64,000 nucleotides of DNA from Streptomyces yatensis (GCF_018069625.1 NZ_CP072941.1:4464001-4528000), one strand, 5' to 3'. Numbered from the stretch's first letter, positions 42,248-53,377 are shown. Numbers and translations are program-made. Notes: generated from the letters alone by a model not told the origin.

Positions 42248-43522
42248 ATGCCCGCAGATCTCGCCGTCATCGGACTCGGTCATCTCGGTATTCCTCTCGC
42301 CCAGGCCGCCACCGCCGCCGGTGTCCGTACCGTCGGTTACGACCCCGATCCGCGCGCCGCCGCCGACCTCCGGTCCGGACGGCTGCCCTCCGGCTCGGGC
42401 GGCGAGGGCCGGCTGTCCGCCGCCGAGCTGCGCCGGATGGCCTCCCAGGGCTTCCGGATCACCGCCGACCCCGCCGAGCTCGGCCGCGTCCGCACCGCCG
42501 TGATCTGCGCACCGACCCCGCTCGGGGACGACCGCAGACTGGATCTGTCGGCGGTCGGCGAGGCGGCCCGTACGCTCGCGGCGCGGCTGCGTCCGCACAC
42601 CACCGTTCTGCTGGAATCGACCGTGTACCCCGGCACCACCGAGGAATTCCTCCGTCCGCTTCTCGAGGAGGGATCCGGGCTGCGGGCCGGGCGCGATTTC
42701 CACCTCGCCTACTCCCCCTGCCGCCACGACCCGGGCAACCGCGCCCACGGCCCCGCCAACACCCCCAAGGTCATCGGCGGCCTCACCCCCGCCTGCACCG
42801 AGGCGGCCGCCGCCTTCTACGGCCGCTTCACCGAGAAGGTCGTCCGGGCCCGCGGCACCCGCGAGGCCGAGACCGTCAAGGTCCTGGAGACCAATTACCG
42901 GCACGTCAACATCGCCCTGGTCAACGAGATGGCGGTGTACTGCCATGACCTCGGCGTCGATGTCTGGGACGTGGTCCGCTGCGCGGAGACCAAGCCGTTC
43001 GGCTTCCAGTCCTTCCGCCCGGGCCCCGGCGTCGGCGGCCATGGCGTGCCGGTCGACCACGGCCATATGGCCGACCAGCAGCGCGGCCTCGGCCTGCCGC
43101 TGCGCATGGTGGAGCTCGCGCAGCAGGTCAACGGGCGGATGCCGGGCTATGTCACCCGACGCTGCACGGCCCTGCTCAACGAGTACGGGAAGTCGGCGCG
43201 CGGCGCGCACGTCCTGCTGCTGGGCGTCGGCTACAAGGCCGACGTCGCCGACGCGGAGGGCTCGCCCGCCCGGGAGATCGCCTCCCGGCTGATCGAGCTG
43301 GGCGCCCGGCTCAGCTACCACGACCCGTACGTGGCGCGGTGGCGGGTGCTCGGGCGCCAGGTGGAGCGCGCCGACTCGGTCTACGAGGCGGCGGCCGACG
43401 CCGACCTGACCGTCCTGCTGCAGCCCCACCGCACCTACGACCTGCAGGGGCTCGCGGTCAAGGCCCAGCTGCTGCTGGACACCCGGGGCGCGGGCCCCGC
43501 GGGGGCGGCGCACCGGCTCTGA
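42248..43522 (+). CDS. Nucleotide-sugar dehydrogenase homologue lacking the catalytic cysteine
   Basis: A 424-residue protein of the UDP-glucose / UDP-N-acetylmannosamine dehydrogenase family: IGLGHLGIPLAQA Rossmann motif, ESTVYPGTTEE, KVLETNYRHVNIALVNE and the C-terminal VGYKADVADAEGSPA. The active-site segment, normally GVGGHCIPVDP, reads GVGGHGVPVDH, so the nucleophilic Cys is Gly266 and the following Pro is His271. The YSPERxDPGN segment reads YSPCRHDPGN (Cys158). It may be non-catalytic or have a changed chemistry. No other sugar-nucleotide genes are adjacent. Confidence 0.87.
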   Translation: MPADLAVIGLGHLGIPLAQAATAAGVRTVGYDPDPRAAADLRSGRLPSGSGGEGRLSAAELRRMASQGFRITADPAELGRVRTAVICAPTPLGDDRRLDLSAVGEAARTLAARLRPHTTVLLESTVYPGTTEEFLRPLLEEGSGLRAGRDFHLAYSPCRHDPGNRAHGPANTPKVIGGLTPACTEAAAAFYGRFTEKVVRARGTREAETVKVLETNYRHVNIALVNEMAVYCHDLGVDVWDVVRCAETKPFGFQSFRPGPGVGGHGVPVDHGHMADQQRGLGLPLRMVELAQQVNGRMPGYVTRRCTALLNEYGKSARGAHVLLLGVGYKADVADAEGSPAREIASRLIELGARLSYHDPYVARWRVLGRQVERADSVYEAAADADLTVLLQPHRTYDLQGLAVKAQLLLDTRGAGPAGAAHRL

Positions 43523-43543
43523 CCAGCCCCGACCCCCGTTTCG

Positions 43544-45976
43544 TCAACGCCGCCGCGCACGCCTCGCACGCCGCGGCCGGACCGCGGCCGCCAGCACGAT
43601 CAGCGCCGTCCCGCCCAGCACGAAGATCACCGCGCCCGACGGCACCGACCGCACATCCGCCGTGAACGTCATCGGCGCGCCCCAGGGCAGTCCGTCGGCG
43701 GTGGTGTAGAGCTGGGCGGTCAGCCGGACCGGCCCGTTCGCGTACGCCTTCACCCGGATCCGCACCGTACGGCTCACCGCCCGTGACGCCCGGACCGGCA
43801 TCGCGCGGTCCCGGGCGTTCAGCCGCTCGGGGCGGCTGGAGAGGACCCGCAGCTCCACCCCGGTGAGGTCCTGCTGCAGCCCGTTGTCGACGGTGACCGG
43901 GATGGTCGCCGAGCCCCCGGCCACCACCACCATCGACTTCGGCACCAGCCGCACCGACGCGATCGAGGCGGTCAGATAGCGGGACACCCCTTGCTGGTAC
44001 GAGGCGGCGCCCGACGGGTCGGCGCGCCAGGCGGTCGCGACGGAGCGGGCCAGCGCGGCCCGGACGGACGCGGCGGTGGCCCGCGCGTCCGACAGCACCT
44101 TGGCCAGGGCGCGCATCCGCCGCCGGTCCCGGACCACCGCCGCGAGCCGGGCGGGCGGCAGCTCGGAGGCGTGCCGGGCCAGCGGATAGCCGTCGAAGCC
44201 CCGCAGCCGCCCCGCCGTGGGCTTGCGCAGCGCGGCCGTGAACCCGCCCGGCTCCAGCCATCCCGCCTTCCTGCCCTCGGCCACCACCGTCAGCAGCACC
44301 CGGGCGACCGCGAGCGACATCCGGCGCGGGGGCACCATCACCAGCTCGCGCCGGGCGTACGGCAGCTCCCGGGCGGCGGTCAGCGTCTCGGCCAGCAGCC
44401 GCTGCCGCAGCAGCAGCCGGGCGGGCTCACCGGCGGCACCCGCGGCCGGGTGGCTCGCGAAGAGCTGGGCGGCGATCGCCGCGTCGTAGCGCAGCGCGGT
44501 CGTCCCGCCCTCGAGCGAGACGGCTCCGTCGTCGGTGGCCCCTTCGGAGACCAGCTCGCCCTCGGAGGCCACCCCGGCGCCGGAGGCGAGCACCGTGTCC
44601 AGGCCGAGCTCCTTGGCGTACCGGGCGATCCCGTCGTCCAGCTCACCGCCCGCGGGCCAGCCCACCCCGGCGCGCGCGTGGACGCCCAGCGCCCGGTCCA
44701 CCACGCTCCGGCCGGTGCGGGAGGCCCGGCGCAGCAGCCCGGCGAGCGGGGCGCCGCCACCGCGGGCGAGCGAGGCCAGATCCGGGTCCGCGTACGGCAG
44801 TGCGATCACCTCCCGGCCCCGGACCGCCGCACGGAGCGCGGCCAGCCAGTCCGCCGCCGCCTCGCCGCCCTCCCCTTCGGTGGCCTCCTGGGGATCGCTG
44901 TCGCCGGGCGTACGGGCCACCCGGTACCCGGCGGCCATGGCCCGCGCCTGGACGATCAGATCCGGATCGAGAACCCAGGTGACCGGCTGCCCCTTGCCCA
45001 TCTCCACCAGCCGCCGCAACCGGCCGCCCGGCCCGAAGGCGGCGGTCAGCTCGTCGTCGCGGAAGACCGGCAGCACGCTGTCCTGGGTGCGCAGGGTCAG
45101 CGCCTCCATCCGCGGGGCGTCGAGGACCGGCCACAGCACGGTGGTGCGCAGCGGCTCCAGCCGCGTGGCGTCGGGGTACGCGGACAGATGGGTGCGGGTC
45201 AGCCCCAGCACGGTCCCGGCGCCGGCGCCGCCCTCGCGGACGACGTTCACGGTGAGCGCGTACGCCCCGGCGTCGTCCAGCTCCAGGTCGGGGACGGGCA
45301 CGGTGAGCCGGAAGCCGCGCTCGGCGCCGGTCGGCAGCGCGGCGAGGCGGGCCGTACGGCCGGCCACCTCGGGGCCGTCGGCCCGGGTCAGCGGCGTGCG
45401 GCGGGCCACGGTGGAGAGCCCGCCGCGGGTGTCGATCGCGCCGGACGCGCCGATCCGCACCCCGATATGCGCGGGACCGAGACGCCGCCCGGAGGTATTG
45501 GTGACCCGCCCGCTGATCGTCAGGTCGCCACCTTGGCGGATCACCGCGGGGGTCAGCGAGGCCAGTTCGACGGATACGGGGTACTTACGCGACGGGCCCT
45601 GTGGCGTGGTGGAGCCGTACGCACGCGAGGGGCTCCGCGCTGCCGTGGCGCCGTACGAGCGCGATGGGCCCCGAGCTGTGGTGGAACCGTATGACCCCGA
45701 CGGGCTCTGTGGCGTGGTGGAGCCGTACGCCCCCGAAAGGCTCTGAGCCGTCGTGGAGCCGTACGCCCGCGACGGACCCCGCGCCGCGGTGACGTCGTAG
45801 GTCCCGCGGCCGGGCGCCGGACCCGCGGCCCGGGCGGGCCCGGTGGGCGTCGCCGGTACGGAAGTGATCGCGACCAGGATCGTGGTGACGGTCGCGACGA
45901 CCGCCCGCCCGTACGTCCCGCCGCGCCCCACGACCACCACCTCGACGCCCGCGTCTGCCGTCCGCCCGCGCCGCAC
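43544..45976 (-). CDS. Large secreted single-pass protein (DUF6049-like)
   Basis: An ~810-residue protein with an N-terminal signal (VVATVTTILVAITSV) and a repeat region of five 12-residue AYGSTTPQSPSG-type units (about 68-131). A beta-sandwich domain (ELASLTPAVIRQGGDLTISGRVTNTSGRRLG) and a long central domain follow. A second beta domain (MVVVAGGSATIPVTVDNGLQQDLTGVELRV) precedes the C-terminal membrane helix and an Arg tail. The architecture resembles the uncharacterised DUF6049 envelope family (moderate recall). The start codon is uncertain because no ribosome-binding site stands before the GTG at 45976. Confidence 0.75.
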   Translation of the reverse strand: MRRGRTADAGVEVVVVGRGGTYGRAVVATVTTILVAITSVPATPTGPARAAGPAPGRGTYDVTAARGPSRAYGSTTAQSLSGAYGSTTPQSPSGSYGSTTARGPSRSYGATAARSPSRAYGSTTPQGPSRKYPVSVELASLTPAVIRQGGDLTISGRVTNTSGRRLGPAHIGVRIGASGAIDTRGGLSTVARRTPLTRADGPEVAGRTARLAALPTGAERGFRLTVPVPDLELDDAGAYALTVNVVREGGAGAGTVLGLTRTHLSAYPDATRLEPLRTTVLWPVLDAPRMEALTLRTQDSVLPVFRDDELTAAFGPGGRLRRLVEMGKGQPVTWVLDPDLIVQARAMAAGYRVARTPGDSDPQEATEGEGGEAAADWLAALRAAVRGREVIALPYADPDLASLARGGGAPLAGLLRRASRTGRSVVDRALGVHARAGVGWPAGGELDDGIARYAKELGLDTVLASGAGVASEGELVSEGATDDGAVSLEGGTTALRYDAAIAAQLFASHPAAGAAGEPARLLLRQRLLAETLTAARELPYARRELVMVPPRRMSLAVARVLLTVVAEGRKAGWLEPGGFTAALRKPTAGRLRGFDGYPLARHASELPPARLAAVVRDRRRMRALAKVLSDARATAASVRAALARSVATAWRADPSGAASYQQGVSRYLTASIASVRLVPKSMVVVAGGSATIPVTVDNGLQQDLTGVELRVLSSRPERLNARDRAMPVRASRAVSRTVRIRVKAYANGPVRLTAQLYTTADGLPWGAPMTFTADVRSVPSGAVIFVLGGTALIVLAAAVRPRRARRARRR
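45583..45796 (-). repeat. In-frame 36-bp tandem repeat inside the secreted protein gene
   Basis: Five to six copies of a 36-bp unit coding for AYGSTT(A/P)Q(S/G)PS(G/R). It matches the post-stop intergenic repeats in style but keeps the reading frame. Confidence 0.85.
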
Positions 45977-46189
45977 GGGACCGACGCGGTGTCACCACCC
46001 CACCACGCCGGGGACGATGCCGCACGCTCAAGACCCCCGCCCCGGGGAGGGGCCTTGGGAGACCGCGGCCCTGGGGATCCTCGCGGGGCCGCCCCGGGGC
46101 GTCACATCGGTACGCGGCGGCCCCGAAGCAGCACACCCACCCGGCCCCGCCCCAGAGGCATCACCCTCACCCGGCCCGCCCCCGAGGCA

Positions 46190-47347
46190 TCACACCCGCA
46201 CCGTGTCCGGCCTGCGGGGGCGTGCGTCCATCGCGGTGCGCAGTGAGGCGAAGTCCTCCACACAGCGGCCGGTGCCGATGGCGACACAGTCCAGCGGGTC
46301 GTCGGCCACCAGCACCGGGATGTTCAGCTCGCGCCCCAGCCGTACGTCCAGACCGCGCAGCAGGGCACCGCCGCCGGTCAGCACGATGCCGCGGTCCATG
46401 ATGTCGCCCGCCAGCTCGGGCGGGGTCTCGTCGAGCGTGGACCGCACCGCCGCGACGATGCTGTCCACCGGCTCGGAGAGGGCGTGCCGCACCTCGTCCG
46501 CGGTCAGTTCGAGCACCTTGGGCAGCCCGGTCGCCTGGTCGCGGCCGCGGATGGTGCAGCGGTCCGGCGGCAGCAGCGCCTGGGTGTCCTCGGGGTCCTC
46601 GCTCTGGCCCGGGATGAACACCTCGACATTCCGCTCGGGCCGCCGGACGGCCTCCGAGACCCGGGGCACGGGCAGCGACCCGGCGGGCGAGGCGGACCCG
46701 ATGGACACCTTGATCTCCTCGGCGGTCCGCTCACCGATCGCCAGCGCGTACTGCTTCTTCACATAGGAAGTGATCGCCACGTCCATGGAGTCGCCCGCGG
46801 TACGCACCGACCGCGCGGTGACGATGCCGCCCAGCGAGACCACGGCGACCTCCGTCGTACCGCCGCCGATGTCGACGACCATGCAGCCGGTCGGCTCGCT
46901 CACCGGCAGCCCCGCCCCGATCGCCGCCGCGATGGGCTCCTCGACCAGATGCACCTGCCGCGCCCCGGCCTGGGTGGCGGCCTCCATCACCGCGCGCCGC
47001 TCAACGCCCGTGATCCCGGAGGGCACACAGACGACCACCCGGGGACGGGCCAGCCGGCGGCTGCCCATCACCTTCTTGATGAAGTACCGCAGCATGCGCT
47101 CGGCGATCTCGAAATCGGCGATCACGCCATCGCGCAGCGGTCGCACGGCGACGATGTTCGTCGGCGTCCGCCCCATGGTCTCCTTGGCCGCCGAACCCAC
47201 CGACAGCACACTGCCGTCGACTGTGTTCACTGCCACAACCGACGGCTCATTGAGCACGATGCCCCTGCCCCGTACGTACACCAGTGTGTTGGCGGTGCCG
47301 AGGTCGATACCCATGTCACGCCCATTGAACGACTTGTTCTGCGCCAT
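46190..47347 (-). CDS. MreB/Mbl-family actin-like protein
   Basis: A 385-residue bacterial actin: [81 protein letters not shown] and [15 protein letters not shown]. It is longer than MreB (~345) because of an insert of ~45 residues (about 220-265, [20 protein letters not shown]...). There are no mreC, mreD, pbp2 or rodA genes nearby, so this is a stand-alone copy, more like Mbl than the MreB of the dcw-linked cluster. In Streptomyces such proteins act in spore-wall synthesis. Confidence 0.93.
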   Translation of the reverse strand: MAQNKSFNGRDMGIDLGTANTLVYVRGRGIVLNEPSVVAVNTVDGSVLSVGSAAKETMGRTPTNIVAVRPLRDGVIADFEIAERMLRYFIKKVMGSRRLARPRVVVCVPSGITGVERRAVMEAATQAGARQVHLVEEPIAAAIGAGLPVSEPTGCMVVDIGGGTTEVAVVSLGGIVTARSVRTAGDSMDVAITSYVKKQYALAIGERTAEEIKVSIGSASPAGSLPVPRVSEAVRRPERNVEVFIPGQSEDPEDTQALLPPDRCTIRGRDQATGLPKVLELTADEVRHALSEPVDSIVAAVRSTLDETPPELAGDIMDRGIVLTGGGALLRGLDVRLGRELNIPVLVADDPLDCVAIGTGRCVEDFASLRTAMDARPRRPDTVRV

Positions 47348-47436
47348 AAGTTGACATTATTGCTTATGCCGGATTCTGTCCCGGCACTGATGTCATTCGC
47401 ACCACCGTACGGCCATGCCACTGCTACCTTGCGGTC

Positions 47437-47880
47437 ATGATCACGTCCGGACCCTTCGCGGCTCAGGCCCCACGACCGGCCCGCGGTCTCGCGGCGGGCG
47501 TCGCGGCGGCGCTGCTCGGGGCGCTGGTCTTCGGCTTCATCCAGGGGAAAATCGGCCACCGCGGCCAGGAGGTCGGCTACTGGGCGCTGTGCATCGGACT
47601 GTTGACCGGCGCCGCGCTGGGCAAGCTGGGCGGCCGGGCCCCGCTGCTGGCGCTCATCGGCATACCGCTCGCGGTGGTCGGCGTCTCGCTGGCGCAACTG
47701 CTCGGCGTCGCGGTGCTGATGGGGGACGAGAGCTCCTGGCCCACCGCGGACGCCCTGATCGGCCACTTCGGCCTGGTCATCGACCACTGGCGCGATGACA
47801 TCCTGGGGCGCAACGACATCACCTTCTACACGGTGGCCGGCGCGGAGAGTTACCTCGTCGCGAAGCGGATCAGCGAGTAG
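47437..47880 (+). CDS. Small membrane protein, paralogue of the next gene
   Basis: A 147-residue protein with three to four hydrophobic helices (ALLGALVFGFIQGKI, GYWALCIGLLTGAALGKLGGRAPLLALIGIPLAVVGVSLAQLLGVAVL) and a C-terminal soluble end (VIDHWRDDILGRNDITFYTVAGAESYLVAKRISE). It aligns along its length with the gene at 48091-48768 (shared G-x-x-GKLGGR, ending in RIS). Divergent from the MreB-type gene. Function unknown. Confidence 0.8.
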   Translation: MITSGPFAAQAPRPARGLAAGVAAALLGALVFGFIQGKIGHRGQEVGYWALCIGLLTGAALGKLGGRAPLLALIGIPLAVVGVSLAQLLGVAVLMGDESSWPTADALIGHFGLVIDHWRDDILGRNDITFYTVAGAESYLVAKRISE

Positions 47881-48090
47881 CGGCCGACGAAATCCGCATA
47901 TGCCGGGTCAGCGTGTCTCCATCCGGTCCCAGCCATGTCACGGAGGCCAGACACGACTTGTCTGGTTGTCATGCCTGCCTGTTACTTTTATGGCTCGATA
48001 GTTTCCATCCGCGTTCCCGGCCCGCAGCCGCTCATCAACTCAGCTGTCCATGGAACGCGGTCTCAACACCTTCATCCCCGGGGGAATTTC
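47881..48090. other. Gap between the two membrane-protein paralogues
   Basis: About 210 bp, with a short lower-GC stretch (around 47975-48010, GTTACTTTTATGGCTCGATAG) that may hold the promoter of the second gene. No gene is seen. Confidence 0.4.
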
Positions 48091-48768
48091 ATGAGCCAGA
48101 ACTGGCAGCAGCCACAGCAGCCGGGTGGCTACCCACAGCAGCCCGGCGGTTACCCGCAGCAGCCCGCCCCGCCCCAGCAGGCCGGTGGCTACGGCACCCC
48201 GCAGCCGGGCTACGGCTACCCGCAGGCGCCCCAGCAGCCGCAGCAGCCGCAGTACGGCGGCGGTTTCCCGCCGCCCGCGCCGCCGGTCGGCCGTCCGGGC
48301 AACCCGATGCTGGCGGTGGGTGCCGCCCTCGTGGCCACGCTCGTCGGCGCGTTCCTCTACGCGTTCCTGCTGAGCGCGATGGCGGACACGGACAAGACCC
48401 CGCCGGAGGTCACGCAGTTCGCCTACGCCGGTGTGGTCGTCGGTGCGCTCATCGGTCTGGCGGTCGCCAAGCTGGGCGGCCGCAACACCGGGCTGTGGGT
48501 GGTCGGCGCGGTGCTGGCGCTGGCCGCGGTCTTCCTCGGGGAGCTCTACGGCTACGCGATGATCCTGCACGATGTGATGAGCAACTACGCCGACAAGATC
48601 GGTGGCGGCGCCAGCAGCCAGGTGCTCTCCTCGAACGAGATCTTCTTCGACCACTTCAGCGACCTGTGGAAGTCGTGGAAGGAAGACTCGGACGCGCTGA
48701 CCTACATCTTCATGGCGCTCGCGCCGGTCGCCGCGGTCAGCACCGCGTACCGGATCAGCAACCGCTGA
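48091..48768 (+). CDS. Membrane protein with Gln/Pro/Gly-rich N-terminus
   Basis: A 225-residue protein. Residues 1-70 are YPQQPGG-type repeats, a disordered cytoplasmic tail common in Streptomyces membrane proteins. Four helices follow (MLAVGAALVATLVGAFLYAFLL, FAYAGVVVGALIGLAVAKLGGR, LWVVGAVLALAAVFLGELYGYAMIL, and a C-terminal one, IFMALAPVAAVSTAYRIS). GGGGGA lies before the ATG at 48091. It is related to the preceding gene. Function unknown. Confidence 0.85.
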   Translation: MSQNWQQPQQPGGYPQQPGGYPQQPAPPQQAGGYGTPQPGYGYPQAPQQPQQPQYGGGFPPPAPPVGRPGNPMLAVGAALVATLVGAFLYAFLLSAMADTDKTPPEVTQFAYAGVVVGALIGLAVAKLGGRNTGLWVVGAVLALAAVFLGELYGYAMILHDVMSNYADKIGGGASSQVLSSNEIFFDHFSDLWKSWKEDSDALTYIFMALAPVAAVSTAYRISNR

Positions 48769-48810
48769 CCCCACGCGCGACGCGCACACAGCGACACAGA
48801 CGAGACAAGG

Positions 48811-48843
48811 GAAGGCCCCGACCGCGGCGCGGTCGGGGCCTTC
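48811..48843. terminator. Bidirectional terminator hairpin
   Basis: A perfect 15-bp stem (48811-48825 with 48829-48843, loop GGC) between the convergent membrane-protein and guaB3 genes. There is no long U-run on either side. Confidence 0.8.
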
Positions 48844-48868
48844 CCTCGCGGAACGCTCGGCAGCGGGC

Positions 48869-49996
48869 TCAGCTCTTGTCGCGGGCCGACGGGGCGACCG
48901 TGACCTCGACCCGCTGGAACTCCTTCAGCTCCGAGTAGCCGGTCGTGGCCATGGCCCGGCGCAGCGCACCGAAGAAGTTCATCGAACCGTCGGGGGTGGA
49001 GGAGGGGCCGAGGAGGATCTCCTCGGTGGAGCCCACCGTGCCCAGGTTCATCCGCTTGCCGCGCGGCACCTCGTCGTGCACGGCCTCCATGCCCCAGTGG
49101 TGGCCGCGGCCCGGTGCGTCCGTGGCCCGCGCCAGCGGGGAGCCCATCATCACCGCGTCCGCGCCACAGGCGACGGCCTTCGGCAGATCGCCGCTCCAGC
49201 CGACGCCGCCATCGGCGATCACATGCACATAGCGACCACCGGACTCGTCCATGTAATCCCGGCGGGCGGCGGCGACATCGGCGACCGCCGTCGCCATCGG
49301 CACCTGGATGCCCAGCACATTGCGGGTGGTGTGCGCGGCGCCGCCGCCGAAGCCCACCAGCACACCGGCGGCACCGGTGCGCATCAGATGCAGCGCGGCC
49401 GTGTAGGTGGCACAGCCGCCCACGATCACCGGCACGTCCAGCTCATAGATGAACTGCTTCAGGTTGAGCGGCTCGGCGGCGCCGGAGACATGCTCGGCGG
49501 AGACCGTGGTCCCGCGGATCACGAAGATGTCGACGCCCGCGTCCACCACGGCCTTGGAGAACTGCGCCGTGCGCTGCGGGGACAGGGCGGCGGCGGTCAC
49601 CACGCCCGCGTCCCGCACCTCCTTCAGGCGCTGGCCGATCAGCTCCTCCTTGATCGGCTCGGCGTAGATCTCCTGCATCCGGGTGGTCGCGGTGCGCTCG
49701 TCCAGCTCGGCGATCTCCGCGAGCAGCGGCTCCGGGTCCTCGTAACGGGTCCAGAGCCCTTCCAGGTTCAGCACCCCGAGGCCACCGAGCTCACCGATGC
49801 GGATCGCGGTGCGGGGCGAGACCACCGAGTCCATCGGCGCGGCCAGGAACGGCAGCTCGAAGCGGTAGGCATCGATCTGCCAGGCGATCGAGACCTCCTT
49901 GGGGTCCCGGGTGCGACGACTCGGCACAACGGCGATGTCGTCGAACGCGTACGCCCTGCGGCCGCGCTTGCCGCGCCCGATCTCGATCTCAGTCAC
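48869..49996 (-). CDS. guaB3: GuaB3-family IMP dehydrogenase-related protein
   Basis: A 375-residue (beta/alpha)8 protein of the IMPDH/GMPR superfamily without CBS domains. The active-site loop that reads GPGSICTTR in true IMPDH is GGGAAHTTR here (His222 replaces the Cys). It lies directly downstream of guaB on the same strand (85-bp gap), an arrangement kept in Mycobacterium. Its role is not settled: it may regulate guanine nucleotide synthesis rather than catalyse the same step. Confidence 0.92.
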   Translation of the reverse strand: MTEIEIGRGKRGRRAYAFDDIAVVPSRRTRDPKEVSIAWQIDAYRFELPFLAAPMDSVVSPRTAIRIGELGGLGVLNLEGLWTRYEDPEPLLAEIAELDERTATTRMQEIYAEPIKEELIGQRLKEVRDAGVVTAAALSPQRTAQFSKAVVDAGVDIFVIRGTTVSAEHVSGAAEPLNLKQFIYELDVPVIVGGCATYTAALHLMRTGAAGVLVGFGGGAAHTTRNVLGIQVPMATAVADVAAARRDYMDESGGRYVHVIADGGVGWSGDLPKAVACGADAVMMGSPLARATDAPGRGHHWGMEAVHDEVPRGKRMNLGTVGSTEEILLGPSSTPDGSMNFFGALRRAMATTGYSELKEFQRVEVTVAPSARDKS

Positions 49997-50080
49997 GTGG
50001 GTGCCTTTCCCTGTTCACGAACAGCCGTCCCAGTATCCCTGCCCGGACCCGCGCAGGGTCGCCCGGGTGAACGGCGCGGG

Positions 50081-51625
<1,545 letters not shown>

Positions 51626-51740
51626 CTAACGGGCTCCCCGAGTGCCTCATTCCGCCCTGTGGAAAACTTCTCAGTGAGCTGCTGAATACGGAAGGCACAA
51701 CGAGGTAACGAGCGCGACCAGCGACTGGTCGGCCCTCGGC

Positions 51741-52352
51741 TCACTGCTCGGCGAGCGCGCGCAGCCTGCTCAGGGCGCGGTGCTGGGCGACCCGCACCGC
51801 TCCGGGCGACATGCCGAGCATCTGCCCGGTCTCCTCCGCCGTCAGCCCGACCGCGACCCTCAGCAGCACCAGCTCGCGCTGGTTCTCCGGAAGGTTGGCC
51901 AGGAGCTTCTTGGCCCATTCCGCGTCACTGCTGAGCAGCGCCCGCTCCTCGGGGCCCAGCGAATCGTCCGGCTGCTCCGGCATCTCGTCCGAGGGGACGG
52001 CCGTGGAGCCCGGGTGGCGCATGGCGGCCCGCTGCAGATCGGCGACCTTGTGGGAGGCGATGGCCACGACGAACGCCTCGAAGGGCTTTCCGGTGTCGCG
52101 GTAGCGCGGCAGCGCGCACAGCACCGCGAGACAGACCTCCTGCGCCAGGTCGTCCACGAAGTGGCGGGCATCACCCGGAAGTCGGGACAGCCTCGTGCGG
52201 CAGTACCGCAGGGCCAGCGGATGGACCAGGGCCAGCAGGTCATGCGTGGCCTGCTCGTCCCCTTCGGCGGCGCGCCCGACGAGGGCGCCGATCGGCCCCG
52301 TGCCCCCGGGAGCGCCCTTGGCGGCTCCTGGGTTCTCGTCGTCGCGCGGCAT
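51741..52352 (-). CDS. RNA polymerase sigma factor, ECF type (SigD/ShbA group)
   Basis: A ~203-residue sigma factor with region 2 ([41 protein letters not shown]) and region 4 ([44 protein letters not shown]). Its place between bldM and guaB is that of mycobacterial sigD and of the Streptomyces ECF factor reported to drive hrdB (ShbA), so this is probably that factor (moderate certainty). Start uncertain: ATG at 52352 has GGATGG close by; a GTG at 52445 with GGGGAG upstream would add 31 residues. Confidence 0.9.
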   Translation of the reverse strand: MPRDDENPGAAKGAPGGTGPIGALVGRAAEGDEQATHDLLALVHPLALRYCRTRLSRLPGDARHFVDDLAQEVCLAVLCALPRYRDTGKPFEAFVVAIASHKVADLQRAAMRHPGSTAVPSDEMPEQPDDSLGPEERALLSSDAEWAKKLLANLPENQRELVLLRVAVGLTAEETGQMLGMSPGAVRVAQHRALSRLRALAEQ

Positions 52353-52569
52353 CCATCCATGGTGCCTCGGGCCCGGTGGCTCCGTGGCACCGCGTCCGTA
52401 GTTGTGCGCTGAAGCGTTATGAGCAGGTGCGCCGGCTGTCGTCACGTCCTGCGCTCTCCCCTCACGCCCGACCGACTCGTCCCCGAGGAACTCCACACCT
52501 TCAAGGATGCGGCATAGCGCGGGGAACTGGTACAGGCCACCGCGACGGGGCCCGCCGCGCACGCTCTCG

Positions 52570-52595
52570 CCCCGCCCGCCACCCGGCGGGCGGGG
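52570..52595 (-). terminator. Hairpin downstream of bldM
   Basis: An 11-bp perfect stem (CCCCGCCCGCC / GGCGGGCGGGG, loop ACCC) 48 bp after the bldM stop, in the gap to the sigma gene. Confidence 0.55.
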
Positions 52596-52642
52596 ACCGT
52601 AGCGCCCCCGCTGCGCAGCACGTCAGAACGGTCGTGGCCGGG

Positions 52643-53254
52643 TCAGCGGACCAGACCCCAGCGGAACCCGAGGGCCACCGCATGGGCCCGGTCGGACGCG
52701 CCGAGCTTCTTGAAGAGCCGGCGTGCGTGCGTCTTGACCGTGTCCTCGGACAGGAACAGCTCACGGCCGATCTCCGCATTGGAGCGGCCGTGGCTCATGC
52801 CCTCGAGCACCTGGATCTCGCGCGCGGTGAGGGTGGGCGCGGCGCCCATCTCGGCCGAGCGCAGCCGGCGCGGGGCCAGCCGCCAGGTGGGGTCGGCGAG
52901 CGCCTGTGTCACGGTGGCGCGCAGCTCGGCGCGCGAGGCGTCCTTGTGCAGATAGCCACGGGCGCCGGCGGCCACGGCCAGCGCGACGCCGTCGAGGTCC
53001 TCGGCGACCGTGAGCATGATGATCCGGGCGCCCGGGTCGGCGGAGAGCAGCCGCCGCACGGTCTCGACACCGCCGAGACCGGGCATCCGTACGTCCATCA
53101 GAATCAGATCCGAGCGGTCGGCACCCCAGCGGCGGAGGACTTCCTCGCCGTTGGCCGCCGTCGTCACACGCTCGACGCCGGGCACGGTCGCCACCGCACG
53201 GCGCAGCGCCTCTCGGGCAAGCGGGGAGTCGTCGCAGACGAGGACGGATGTCAT
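52643..53254 (-). CDS. bldM: BldM, atypical response regulator of development
   Basis: A 203-residue regulator: receiver domain (1-120) with the acidic pair DD in LVCDDSPLARE, Asp54 in LILMDVRMPG and Lys in GYLHKDAS; then a LuxR-type helix-turn-helix (LTAREIQVLEGMSHGRSNAEIGRELFLSEDTVKTHARRLFKKLG). Length, sequence and the divergent whiD identify it as BldM, which acts in Streptomyces as a homodimer or as a heterodimer with WhiI, without needing phosphorylation of Asp54. ATG at 53254 follows GGAGGACGGCC. A sigma-BldN-type promoter lies upstream. Confidence 0.95.
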   Translation of the reverse strand: MTSVLVCDDSPLAREALRRAVATVPGVERVTTAANGEEVLRRWGADRSDLILMDVRMPGLGGVETVRRLLSADPGARIIMLTVAEDLDGVALAVAAGARGYLHKDASRAELRATVTQALADPTWRLAPRRLRSAEMGAAPTLTAREIQVLEGMSHGRSNAEIGRELFLSEDTVKTHARRLFKKLGASDRAHAVALGFRWGLVR

Positions 53255-53377
53255 GGCCGTCCTCCGCAGCTGATGCGCGTCACCTTGAGCCTCCAGGCTG
53301 GTACATATCGTCACCTGAGCGATTGACAGCCCCGGATATCTGTCCGAGAGCTTTACCCATCAACCGCCTCCGCACTC

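Noticed and set aside
47352..47380. Principal-sigma promoter for the membrane protein at 47437 (TTGACA)
   Set aside because: A perfect -35 hexamer is present, but no acceptable -10 is found at 16-18 bp spacing.
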